A stretch of 64,000 nt of DNA from Gammaproteobacteria bacterium. GTDB lineage: Bacteria > Pseudomonadota > Gammaproteobacteria > Steroidobacterales > Steroidobacteraceae. This document shows, one piece after another, positions 54,928 through 63,439 of this stretch. The notes under the pieces were generated by a model that ran no database searches, was not told where the DNA came from, and was given only the letters and a program-made list of their open reading frames with translations. How positions within the stretch are numbered: position 1 is the stretch's first letter; each line of letters starts with the position of its first letter. The stretch lies in contig CANGOP010000003.1 of NCBI GenBank assembly GCA_947455595.1, forward strand, positions 124,001 to 188,000, written 5' to 3'. The translations under genes were made by a program, and so were the position numbers.

Positions 54928-56159
54928 GACTCGGCGACGCGCCGATGGCGTGTTGCAAAAACGCCTACGGCATATCCACCGGCCGTCAACACGGCCGCGA
55001 TGAGGAACGGAAGTCCGGGCAGTCGGCCATCTGTCGTCGACAGTGCCCACGCCAGTGCACCCGAAAAAAGGCCAGGTCCCACGATGCCAGCCAGGCCCAT
55101 TAAGCTGGATGAAGCGCCTTGAAGTTCGCCTTGCTCTTCAGACTTCACGCGATGGGCCATGAGGGTTTGCGCGGAGGCGCTATACAGCCCGCCCAACGCG
55201 CCAAAGGGGATCGCCAAGACGAACCAGATGCCATTGGGTGCTAAAGCGTAGCCTGCGTACCCGATCGTTTCAGCTACAAGGCCCATCAGAAGAGAATTTC
55301 GTTCGCCAAAGCGGCGCACCGCTGGACCGATTAACAAGCCCTGCACGATCGCGGTACAAACACCCATAAATCCGAGCGTCCAACCAATTTGCGAGAGCGA
55401 CCAACCATATCGATGAGTCGCATAAAGCACGAATACACTGGGCAAAGAATAGTGGGCGATGATGTGCAGCGTCTGCACGGTAAACAATCCGGCCAACCCG
55501 CGTCGCGCTCGGATCAACCGAAGCGATCCAAATGGATTCGCTCGACGCCACGAAAAAGCATTTCGGCTCGACAGCGGCAGAGACTCGGGGACCACAAACC
55601 AGCCATAGATGGCATTCGCAAGGGTCAACACAGCCGCAACCCAGAAGGGGAGTCGGGGATGCCATTCGCCGAGCAATCCACCAATCGCAGGTGCGACGAC
55701 GAAACCTACACCCCAGGCCGCACCGATATATCCATACGCCGCAGCACGCTTTTCTTTAGGCGTCACATCGGTCACATAGGCTGATGCTGTCGAATAAGTC
55801 GCTGCCGTGATCCCCGAAATCACTCGGCCGACGAACAGCCACGTCAAGCTGGGCGCTAGGCCCATCAGAATGTAATCAAGGCCGAGGCCCGTCAGCGAGA
55901 TCAGCAAAACAGGCCTGCGACCGAAACGATCGGAGAGCACGCCCATCAAGGGCGACCAGAGAAACTGCATGACGGCCCAGGCTGTACCGAACACGCCATA
56001 CGTTGCCGCGGCCGCTGCCGTATCGCCGCCGTGAAACTGACGAATCAACACCGGCAGCACCGGCGCAATCAAGCCAAACGCCAGTACGTCGAGTACGACC
56101 GTACCGAGAATGAACGCAATCGCGGCGCGTTTCGGCCCAATGGCGCCGCTGGACTCCAT
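54924..56159 (-). CDS. MFS exporter, tetracycline-resistance (TetA) type
   Basis: A 411-residue twelve-helix transporter of the DHA1 group. Signatures are VVLDVLAFGLIAPVLPVLIRQF, the loop motif GVLSDRFGRRPVLLISL and PAIGGLLGEWHPRLPFWVAA, as in TetA/Bcr-type exporters. Drug specificity cannot be assigned. Its ATG overlaps the ntrX stop (TAATG), so it is translated with the NtrYX genes; in many gammaproteobacteria trkA occupies that place. The stop overlaps the SPOR gene stop. Confidence 0.91.
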   Translation of the reverse strand: MESSGAIGPKRAAIAFILGTVVLDVLAFGLIAPVLPVLIRQFHGGDTAAAAATYGVFGTAWAVMQFLWSPLMGVLSDRFGRRPVLLISLTGLGLDYILMGLAPSLTWLFVGRVISGITAATYSTASAYVTDVTPKEKRAAAYGYIGAAWGVGFVVAPAIGGLLGEWHPRLPFWVAAVLTLANAIYGWFVVPESLPLSSRNAFSWRRANPFGSLRLIRARRGLAGLFTVQTLHIIAHYSLPSVFVLYATHRYGWSLSQIGWTLGFMGVCTAIVQGLLIGPAVRRFGERNSLLMGLVAETIGYAGYALAPNGIWFVLAIPFGALGGLYSASAQTLMAHRVKSEEQGELQGASSSLMGLAGIVGPGLFSGALAWALSTTDGRLPGLPFLIAAVLTAGGYAVGVFATRHRRVAES

Positions 56160-57523
56160 TAGTCGTCAGCTCCCTGTCTGAAATCGACGCCTAAAGAACG
56201 CAACTTGCGGTAAAGATGCGTCCGCTCCATGCCAACTCTTTTCGCCAATTGACCGACCTTGCCGTTACACAGCAAGAGTTGTTGCTGAAGGTATGCGCGC
56301 TCGAATGCTTCTCGAGCTTCGCGTAACGGCAGTGCCAACAGGTCTTGTTTGACGAGCGGTTCATCTTTGGGCAGCTGCGCCGCCAATTCACGCTCAATTT
56401 CATCGAGACGGATTTCCTCATCTCCGCCCAACAGGAGCAATCGATGAACGAGATTTTTCAGCTCGCTCATGTTGCCCGGCCATGGGTAATTGCGCAGCCG
56501 GTTCTGCGCCGCAACGCCAAATCGCCGCAGCGGCAATCGCTGTTCCTCGACCAAGCGATCCACGTAGTGACGCAACAGCTCGGGCACATCTTCCGCGTAG
56601 TCCCGCAAAGACGGCACTTTCAATGTGATTAAACTGAGGTGCGCCAGCAAGTCCCGCCTAAACGGCTCAGGACTATGCCTGAGCTCAAGGCCAGGCTGCG
56701 CGCCCGACACCACGCGGATATCCAAGCTCTGTGCGCGAGACCCACCCACACGGACATAGCGCCCAGCATCGAGATCGGCGGCGATGACTCGCTGCGCGGC
56801 CGGTGAAAAATCCTCGAGCCCGGCTAAATACAGCGTTCCACCGCGGCACTCGTCAAAAAGACCTGGCTCCACTTGGCCATTGCGCTCCTGACCATGTAAG
56901 CGCTCCAGCAGAGTCGCGTCTTCGAGCGCGCCACCTGCGATTGTTACAAAAGGCTGCCCTGCGCGCGGCCCGACGGAGTGCAGGTAACGTGCAAACGCCT
57001 CTCGACCTGTCCCATTTTCGCCAACGAACAGGACGGTCGCATCGCGCTGGGCAATCTGCTGAATCTGCTCGCGCAACTGTTGCATCAATCGACTTTTGCC
57101 GACGGGCGCGACCAAGGGCGGCAATAGCGCCCGGGAAGCTGTTCGCTTACGGCGACCCGACTCCAAGGCTTTTTCGACGACACGAAGGAGTTTGGTTAGC
57201 GATAAAGGCTTTTCAATAAAATCAAATGCGCCAAGTCGGGTGGCCTCAACCGCTGTTTCAACAGTACCGTGACCAGACATCATGACGACGGGGCATGACA
57301 GTCCACCCTGATTGGACCACTCACGTAGCAGCGTGATGCCATCTGTATCCGGCATCCAGATATCCAAAAGAATCAGATCAGGCTCATGCAGCGCGCGCGC
57401 TGCCCGCGCCTGTACGGCATCGGCAGCCACGTCAACGTCCATACCTTCATCGGCCAAGATCTCACGCAGCGTACTGCGGATATCAGCCTCGTCGTCTACG
57501 ATCAGGATTCTTGGAGCGCTCAT
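56159..57523 (-). CDS. ntrX: NtrX-like response regulator with a degenerate AAA+ domain
   Basis: A 454-residue regulator: receiver domain (1-125) with phospho-acceptor Asp54, Asp10/Asp11, Ser83 and Lys105 intact; AAA+ sigma-54-activator-like domain (about 140-375); FIS-type helix-turn-helix at the C-terminus (QLAKRVGMERTHLYRKLRSL). The ATPase motifs are damaged: Walker A GENGTGRE has Arg174 in place of lysine, Walker B GGTLYLAG lacks the DE pair, the GAFTGA loop that contacts sigma-54 is absent, and sensor II WPGNMSEL has serine for arginine. It should bind DNA and receive phosphate but probably cannot hydrolyse ATP or open sigma-54 complexes. Overlaps ntrY (ATGA) and the MFS gene (TAATG). 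Confidence 0.9.
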   Translation of the reverse strand: MSAPRILIVDDEADIRSTLREILADEGMDVDVAADAVQARAARALHEPDLILLDIWMPDTDGITLLREWSNQGGLSCPVVMMSGHGTVETAVEATRLGAFDFIEKPLSLTKLLRVVEKALESGRRKRTASRALLPPLVAPVGKSRLMQQLREQIQQIAQRDATVLFVGENGTGREAFARYLHSVGPRAGQPFVTIAGGALEDATLLERLHGQERNGQVEPGLFDECRGGTLYLAGLEDFSPAAQRVIAADLDAGRYVRVGGSRAQSLDIRVVSGAQPGLELRHSPEPFRRDLLAHLSLITLKVPSLRDYAEDVPELLRHYVDRLVEEQRLPLRRFGVAAQNRLRNYPWPGNMSELKNLVHRLLLLGGDEEIRLDEIERELAAQLPKDEPLVKQDLLALPLREAREAFERAYLQQQLLLCNGKVGQLAKRVGMERTHLYRKLRSLGVDFRQGADD

Positions 57524-59802
57524 GCCCGTTCTCTCCTCAGATCAGATTTCCGCCCGTCACGACTACTCACGGCTAAAAACTCTCTTGCCCCAGCGTCTAA
57601 GGGCAGCAGAATCGCGATCCTAGCCCCGCCCTCTGGCACATTATCAGCTGCGATACGGCCACCGTGCTCGTCTACGATCTTTTTCACAATGGCCAACCCG
57701 AGACCCGTGCCCTTCGGCTTACTGGTCACATAGGGATCGAACACTTGAGAGACGATATCAGGGTCGAACCCGGTTCCGTTATCTGTGACGACCAGCTCCA
57801 ACACCGGGTGTGCATCGAAGGTTGCACGATGCGTCTCAACCGTCACAATGCCGTTTGGACGACCTTCGAGCGCCTCACAGGCATTAGTCAGCAGGTTATT
57901 GAGAATTTGTCGGATTCGATTGCGATCAACCTCAACCTGCCCAAGCTCGGGATCCAACATGAGCCTTACCAAAGCACTAGCGCCGGATGGCCCGCTGCTC
58001 GCGCGATAGAGCTCGGCAACTTCGGTCACGATCTGATTGAGGTCAACCGATGAGAGCTCCATGGATGGTGCCCTCGCGTACTCGGAGAACGCGTTGACCA
58101 TCTGCTTCATGGCTTCGACTTGTTGCACGATCGTGTGCGTGCCGCGTTCTAAAATCTCGGCATCCTTTTCGGGCAGCAGTTCGAAAAGACGACGACGCAT
58201 ACGCTCGGCTGATAACTGAATTGGCGTCAGCGGATTTTTGATTTCGTGCGCAAGGCGCCGAGCAACTTCGCCCCAAGCCGCGTCGCGCTGCGCACGCAGT
58301 TGCGCCGTAATGTCATCAAAAACGATGATAAAGCCCGCCTGAGCCCCCTCCGAGGCAGGCAACGTCGTACAGGCCACCATTAATTCGCGTCGTCCGGTAT
58401 CCGCTTTGAGCTGAATTTGCGCACGCCATTCCGCTGTGCCCTGTGCGAGATGTTGACGGCAGACGCTCAGGAATTGTTCCAGCAAGGGTGCGCCGCCGGT
58501 GACCGTCGATAATGGCCGGCCCACCATGGCAGACAGATCGACGTCTAAGATTTTCGACGCCGCGAGATTGGCCGTACGCATCACGAGATCTGGCTCAAGG
58601 GAGATCACGCCCGTCGACAAACGAGCCAAAATCACCGCCAGTCGCGCTCGTTCTTGCTCAACTGCGCCGCGACTTTTCTCCGCATCACCACGCGCACGCG
58701 CCAGACGCTTCGTCATGTCGTTAAACGAATGGAACAACAAGCCCATTTCGTCATGCGAGGGCAAGGACAGGCGCAAATCAAGATCCCCCTTACCGACGGC
58801 TTGGGTGCCAGCGATCAGATCTTGAACCGGCTTGACGAGCCGGCTGGCCCAGAAGAATGCGCCATACACGGCTCCAAGCGCCGATAGGAGCAGAACGATG
58901 GTCAACGTCAGGGTGAATGACGATTTGAGATATGGGCGCTCATATCTACGGACGCCGTACTCCTCATAGGCCACCTGCACACCGTCAGCGAGTGTCGCCA
59001 TCTGTTCAGGAATACGGTAGGTCGCTACGAGCACGCGACTCGCTCCCGTTACACGTGGGCTGATGACGGCAGCCGTCAGTACTCTGAGACCACCCGCCGG
59101 CGACGGCTCGAGATTGGCGTAACTACCTCGGCTTCGAGCCTCCATCAGCACATCTTCGCTAGGCGGTTTGGGCAAAGACGCGCTCGAGAAATCCGTGCTG
59201 GCGGCAACGATATGTCCATGGTCGCCCACGACCAACAGTTCGGTGGCATCGGCCAACCGGCGTAGGCGCTCCAAATCGGTCACAAGCCCGAGATCCGGTC
59301 GGTCACGCAGTTCGGCAGCGATCGTCGTCGTATGCGCAGCGAATTCGCGCTCGCGTAAGCTCAACGCAGCACGCGAGAGGGATAGCGCGCCCTCAAGCCC
59401 TCGCCCAACGTTCACGTCAAACCAACTATCAATTCCTCGATTGATCGCGTTTACGGAAAAGGTATAGACAATCATGATCGGCAGCAGCGCAAGCCCTGAA
59501 AACGTCAGCACTGCGCGCGCTTTCATTCGAGAGCCGGGCACACGCTGACGCCAGTCGCGCACGAGCTCCAGCAACTTATGAGCGATCAGTCCGATCAGGA
59601 CAATCACGCCCAGCAAGTTCACGATCAGCAGCCAAGACTGCAGTGTCGAGAACCGCGTCGCATCTTGCGCCGTAGCCGCCAATAGGACTAACGACGCACC
59701 GCTGGCAATCACGGCCAAAACAGTCATAACCGTCACGGCGACCGGCCGGCGGACGGTCGCATCTCTTGCCTCTTTTAAAGAGGTCAGAGTGCCACCGTCC
59801 AC
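57520..59802 (-). CDS. ntrY: NtrY-like sensor histidine kinase
   Basis: A 760-residue membrane kinase. It has four hydrophobic segments near the N-terminus and at about 310-330, a periplasmic sensor region between them, a HAMP domain (VKPVQDLIAGTQAVGKGDLD), a PAS domain (about 390-500) and the kinase core with the H-box RLAHEIKNPLTPIQLSAERM (His near 519), N-box NNLLTNACEAL, G1 DNGTGF and G2 GTGLGLAIVKK. It phosphorylates NtrX, with signals possibly related to nitrogen, redox or envelope state. GTG at 59802 has GGAG 8 bases upstream and overlaps the DUF4390 gene by 19 bp. Confidence 0.93.
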   Translation of the reverse strand: MDGGTLTSLKEARDATVRRPVAVTVMTVLAVIASGASLVLLAATAQDATRFSTLQSWLLIVNLLGVIVLIGLIAHKLLELVRDWRQRVPGSRMKARAVLTFSGLALLPIMIVYTFSVNAINRGIDSWFDVNVGRGLEGALSLSRAALSLREREFAAHTTTIAAELRDRPDLGLVTDLERLRRLADATELLVVGDHGHIVAASTDFSSASLPKPPSEDVLMEARSRGSYANLEPSPAGGLRVLTAAVISPRVTGASRVLVATYRIPEQMATLADGVQVAYEEYGVRRYERPYLKSSFTLTLTIVLLLSALGAVYGAFFWASRLVKPVQDLIAGTQAVGKGDLDLRLSLPSHDEMGLLFHSFNDMTKRLARARGDAEKSRGAVEQERARLAVILARLSTGVISLEPDLVMRTANLAASKILDVDLSAMVGRPLSTVTGGAPLLEQFLSVCRQHLAQGTAEWRAQIQLKADTGRRELMVACTTLPASEGAQAGFIIVFDDITAQLRAQRDAAWGEVARRLAHEIKNPLTPIQLSAERMRRRLFELLPEKDAEILERGTHTIVQQVEAMKQMVNAFSEYARAPSMELSSVDLNQIVTEVAELYRASSGPSGASALVRLMLDPELGQVEVDRNRIRQILNNLLTNACEALEGRPNGIVTVETHRATFDAHPVLELVVTDNGTGFDPDIVSQVFDPYVTSKPKGTGLGLAIVKKIVDEHGGRIAADNVPEGGARIAILLPLDAGAREFLAVSSRDGRKSDLRRERA

Positions 59803-60422
59803 GTGTACCACTCCGTTACATGTTTCCAATCGACCCAAAACATCATCGTGCGAAGCGCATTGGGCAAGCCGCCCTCCACTAGCACGGTTACTCGGGCCGA
59901 CGCGTCATATCGGCTCCCTTTTTGGATCAAAGACTCGTCAATGATGGGCAGCATATGCACATCAGATAAGGCCGTGATCGCGGCAGCCAGCGTTGCGTAA
60001 GAGGATTGCTGGCTCGTATTGAGATTAACGACGAGATAGCGCTCTGACAGTGCGTGGTATTGCAAGCGCCACCGCTGAGTAATCGACGCAATCCGCTCAT
60101 CCGAGAAGAGTCGCCGCTGCCGCAAGACCTGAACATCGAGATTGATGAGCACGGGGACGCCGTCTTTCAGCGCTTGCTCGGCGCTCTTGGCAAGGGCGAG
60201 GTCGAGTGTCGCGTTCAGATGGTAAATATGCTCAGCAGGTTCAAGATACGCACTTCGGACGTCGAATGCTCCCCCGTCATCGAGAGATACGGTTTCTGCG
60301 CGCACGTCCCCGCTATTCCAAAGCAGTACTGCCCAGAGCATCGCTGCGAAGACGATCCGAAAATCGAATAGTCGGCGGTGGCGCTGGGCGTGAGTCATGA
60401 AATGCGATCGGGGTCCTTGCAT
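59784..60422 (-). CDS. DUF4390 exported protein
   Basis: A 212-residue protein of the DUF4390 family, found between rsmB and ntrY in many gamma- and betaproteobacteria. It has a signal anchor (about residues 19-42: FRIVFAAMLWAVLLW) and a beta-rich domain including DVRSAYLEPAEHIYHLNATLDLALAKSAEQALKDGV and a conserved ending HVTEWYTW. Its constant place beside ntrY suggests a role in that signalling system, but no activity is known to me. The start overlaps the rsmB stop (TGATG). Confidence 0.88.
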   Translation of the reverse strand: MQGPRSHFMTHAQRHRRLFDFRIVFAAMLWAVLLWNSGDVRAETVSLDDGGAFDVRSAYLEPAEHIYHLNATLDLALAKSAEQALKDGVPVLINLDVQVLRQRRLFSDERIASITQRWRLQYHALSERYLVVNLNTSQQSSYATLAAAITALSDVHMLPIIDESLIQKGSRYDASARVTVLVEGGLPNALRTMMFWVDWKHVTEWYTWTVAL

Positions 60423-61753
60423 CACGTCGCGCGCCGCTCAAGACACGCATAATAAAAACCATCGGTGCCGGCATATCCCGGCAACAAGACCAATCCGGGA
60501 CCTCGTGGCTCCGGTAACGGCGGCAGTCCGGTCAGGGCTAGGCTAGCAGAATTGGTCACGTCGACAGCGTCAGCCGTCTCGCGCAGGAAGCCCTGAACCA
60601 CGGCCATATTTTCCGCTCTCAGAACCGAGCATGTCGCATAGACCAAGCGGCCGCCGGGCTTGAGATGCCGCCATAGGGCCTGCAACAGATCCCGTTGGCG
60701 AGCTGCGAGGCCCGGCAATTCACGCGGCCGTCTCAGCCATTTGATATCCGGGTGGCGACGGATGACGCCCGTGCCTGAGCATGGGGCGTCGAGCAAGATT
60801 CGATCGTAGAGCGCCTCGCCAATCACCTGGGGATTCGCCGCGTCCCCGATCCGAACGTCGGCCGTGAGCCCAAGCCTTGCTAGATTGTCACGAATTCGAC
60901 GTGCACGTTGTGCATCGATATCGACGGCAACGAGCTCAGACAGGCCAGGGACAAGTTCAAGCAAGTGGCCGGTTTTGCCACCGGGAGCGGCGCAGGCGTC
61001 GAGTACACGCATCCCAGGTCCCGCCGCGAGTAAGGGTGCTGCCAATTGAGCAGCGGCATCCTGCACGGAACAGCGACCGGCGACGAACGCCGGCAGCGAC
61101 CGAATATCGGTGGGCACTTCGAGGTCCAGCGCATCCGTCGCAAAGGACACTGCGTGCGTCACCATCCCGGTTTCCGCTAATTCAGCTGCGAGCGAGTCGC
61201 GACTGATCCGACCACGGCGGGCGCGCAGGGTCAAAGGTGGATGCGCATTGTTCGCCTCGAGGATCCGCTCCCAGTGGTCTGGCCAGTCGCGCATTAATTG
61301 CTCGGCAAACCAGTCGGGGTGCGACCAACGGCCGGCCTGTGTTTCATCCGCGCCGGCCAGAAGGGCCTCACGCTCTCGCTGATAACGGCGCAGACAGGCG
61401 TTGATGAGGCCTGCCGCGCCCGTGGCACCAACCATCCGCGCCGCAGCGACCGTAGCACTTACCGCCGCATGCGGCGCAGTACCGGCGTATTCGAGTTGGT
61501 AAAGCCCGACCAGCAGGAGAGCCTGAACAGCTGGCTTTTGGTCATCCCAAGGCCTCGGCAGCAGTTGGACGGCGACCCGCCGCAGCCGATGACCGAAGCG
61601 TAGCGCACCGAAGGCGAGTGCTTGCGCGAAGGCTCGGTCTGAAGGCGCTGCTGCTGCGGCCTCGAGTGCTGCCTCAAGCATGACGCCGTGGCCCAGAACC
61701 GCAGCGACGGCTCGTACGGCGGCCGCACGACTATCGGCACCAGACTCGGTCAT
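60422..61753 (-). CDS. rsmB: 16S rRNA (cytosine-967-C5)-methyltransferase
   Basis: Uses S-adenosylmethionine to methylate C967 of 16S rRNA. The 443-residue protein has a NusB-like RNA-binding domain (about 8-140) and the catalytic domain with SAM motif I VLDACAAPGGKTGHLLEL, the motif IV DAPCSGTGVIRRHPDIKW, and the motif VI YATCSVLRAEN, where Cys375 is the catalytic nucleophile. The start overlaps fmt by ATGA and the stop overlaps DUF4390 by TGATG. Confidence 0.96.
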   Translation of the reverse strand: MTESGADSRAAAVRAVAAVLGHGVMLEAALEAAAAAPSDRAFAQALAFGALRFGHRLRRVAVQLLPRPWDDQKPAVQALLLVGLYQLEYAGTAPHAAVSATVAAARMVGATGAAGLINACLRRYQREREALLAGADETQAGRWSHPDWFAEQLMRDWPDHWERILEANNAHPPLTLRARRGRISRDSLAAELAETGMVTHAVSFATDALDLEVPTDIRSLPAFVAGRCSVQDAAAQLAAPLLAAGPGMRVLDACAAPGGKTGHLLELVPGLSELVAVDIDAQRARRIRDNLARLGLTADVRIGDAANPQVIGEALYDRILLDAPCSGTGVIRRHPDIKWLRRPRELPGLAARQRDLLQALWRHLKPGGRLVYATCSVLRAENMAVVQGFLRETADAVDVTNSASLALTGLPPLPEPRGPGLVLLPGYAGTDGFYYACLERRAT

Positions 61754-62700
61754 GAAGATGCCCCAAAGGCCTGTCCATTTAGGGGGCCATGCCGCGCTTC
61801 GCCTTGTGCGAACTGAGCCGCAGTGACGACAGCGCGACCGGCCATTTGGACCTTACGGAGGCGTAACCAGCCTTCACCCGTTGCCACGTCGATCCCTTCG
61901 GCCGTCACATCCATGATGGTTCCCGGCAGACCACCCGACCTCGCTAAGACTGTGGCCGCGTGTATCCGAATCTGCGCATCTCGCCAACGGCTTTCGGCAA
62001 CAGGCCAGGGCTGATAGGCCCGAACAGCGCGGTCGATCTCCGCGGCCGATCGATTCCAATCGATCATGGCCTCCGCCTTAGAGACTTTCTGTGCATACAT
62101 CACGCCGACCTCAGGTTGGGGCACGGCGGACAGTTGTCCGGCGGCAATGGCTGGTAATACATCGACCAACGTACTCGCACCGAGTTCCGCAAGTTCATGT
62201 GTCAAAGTGGTCGTTGTGGCAGCGGCCGCAATCGGATGCCGCGCGGTCGCAAAAACGGGACCGGTATCGAGACCTTCCGCCATTTGCATGATCGCCACCC
62301 CTGTCATCGCGTCGCCAGCCAGTAATGCGCGCTGAATCGGGGCGGCGCCACGCCAACGTGGCAAGCAGGAGGCATGAATATTCAAACAGCCGAGCCGCGG
62401 GATCTGCAGGATAGATAGCGGCAGTATCAGTCCATAGGCCGCCACAACCATGATATCTGGCGCACACGCTTTGAGAGCTGCCTCAACGGCGGGATCCTTC
62501 AACTGCAGGGGTTGCTCAACGGGCAGACGCAATTCCAACGCCCGGGCCTTGACGGGCGAAGGCATCAGGACGCGGCCTCGGCCGGCCGGCCGGTCAGGCT
62601 GCGTGTAGACGCAACAGACCCGGTGTCCCGCGCGCACCAACGCGTCCAACGCGGGTACCGCGAAGTCAGGGGTACCCGCGTATACAACGGTCAACGACAT
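61750..62700 (-). CDS. fmt: Methionyl-tRNA formyltransferase
   Basis: Adds a formyl group from 10-formyl-tetrahydrofolate to initiator Met-tRNA. The 316-residue protein has the N-terminal catalytic domain starting VVYAGTPDFAVPAL, the folate/catalytic motif NIHASCLPRWRGAAPIQRALL and TGVAIMQMAEGLDTGPV, followed by the C-terminal OB-fold domain. ATG at 62700 lies 2 bp after the def stop; a TTG at 62706 is an unlikely alternative. It overlaps rsmB by ATGA. Confidence 0.97.
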   Translation of the reverse strand: MSLTVVYAGTPDFAVPALDALVRAGHRVCCVYTQPDRPAGRGRVLMPSPVKARALELRLPVEQPLQLKDPAVEAALKACAPDIMVVAAYGLILPLSILQIPRLGCLNIHASCLPRWRGAAPIQRALLAGDAMTGVAIMQMAEGLDTGPVFATARHPIAAAATTTTLTHELAELGASTLVDVLPAIAAGQLSAVPQPEVGVMYAQKVSKAEAMIDWNRSAAEIDRAVRAYQPWPVAESRWRDAQIRIHAATVLARSGGLPGTIMDVTAEGIDVATGEGWLRLRKVQMAGRAVVTAAQFAQGEARHGPLNGQAFGASS

Positions 62701-62702
62701 AC

Positions 62703-63236
62703 TCAAAGGGCCGGACTGTGCGGGCGTTTAACGGAATGATGCCGCTGATCACGCTCAAGCTTCTGGCGGATACGGGTGCGCTTGAGTTCTGAGATGTAAT
62801 CCACGAACAGCTTGCCTTCAAGATGATCCATTTCGTGCTGGATGCATACGGCCAACAAGCCTTCGCAGTCCATCTCAAACGGTTCTCCATCACGATCCAA
62901 GGCTCGCACCCGTACACGCTCGGGTCGCGTGACACTTTCGTAGTAACCCGGGACGGACAGGCACCCCTCTTTGTACTCGGCCGGCGCGCCATCCACCGAC
63001 AGAATCTCCGGATTAATGAAAACGAGCGGCTGGTCATTTTCCTCAGAGACGTCGATCACGATGAGCCGGAGATGTCGGTCGACCTGGGATGCCGCGAGAC
63101 CGACGCCGGGCGCCTCGTACATGGTTTCCAGCATGTCGTCGATCAGTGTTCGGATCTCAGCATCCACCTCGGCGACCGGCTTGGCGCGGGTGCGCAATCG
63201 TGGATCGGGATATTGAAGAATCGTGAGACGCGTCAT
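62703..63236 (-). CDS. def: Peptide deformylase
   Basis: Removes the N-formyl group from new proteins. The three motifs of the metal site are complete in 177 residues: GVGLAASQ (44-51), EGCLSVPG with Cys92, and QHEMDHLEG with His134, Glu135 and His138. ATG at 63236 gives the family N-terminus ([15 protein letters not shown]); an in-frame start at 63257 adds only seven unconserved residues. It is the first gene of the leftward def-fmt-rsmB-ntrYX run and is divergent from the LysM gene. Confidence 0.97.
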   Translation of the reverse strand: MTRLTILQYPDPRLRTRAKPVAEVDAEIRTLIDDMLETMYEAPGVGLAASQVDRHLRLIVIDVSEENDQPLVFINPEILSVDGAPAEYKEGCLSVPGYYESVTRPERVRVRALDRDGEPFEMDCEGLLAVCIQHEMDHLEGKLFVDYISELKRTRIRQKLERDQRHHSVKRPHSPAL

Positions 63237-63439
63237 GATTGCCTGTCTTGAGTCCATGTCAGCGGCGAAATAATGCTGCTACAGTCTGGGCCAGATGGGA
63301 CCTCGCCCGAGGCCGTTGAGCGCACGGGAAACGGGCGCGGCGTCCGGTTCCGTGCTGTCAGCGGAATGGATTATAGGGCGACCAACCCGCCGGGTCTCAT
63401 CTGAGTGCTCGCGGACGATCCCCCGAGAGGCCACTGAAA

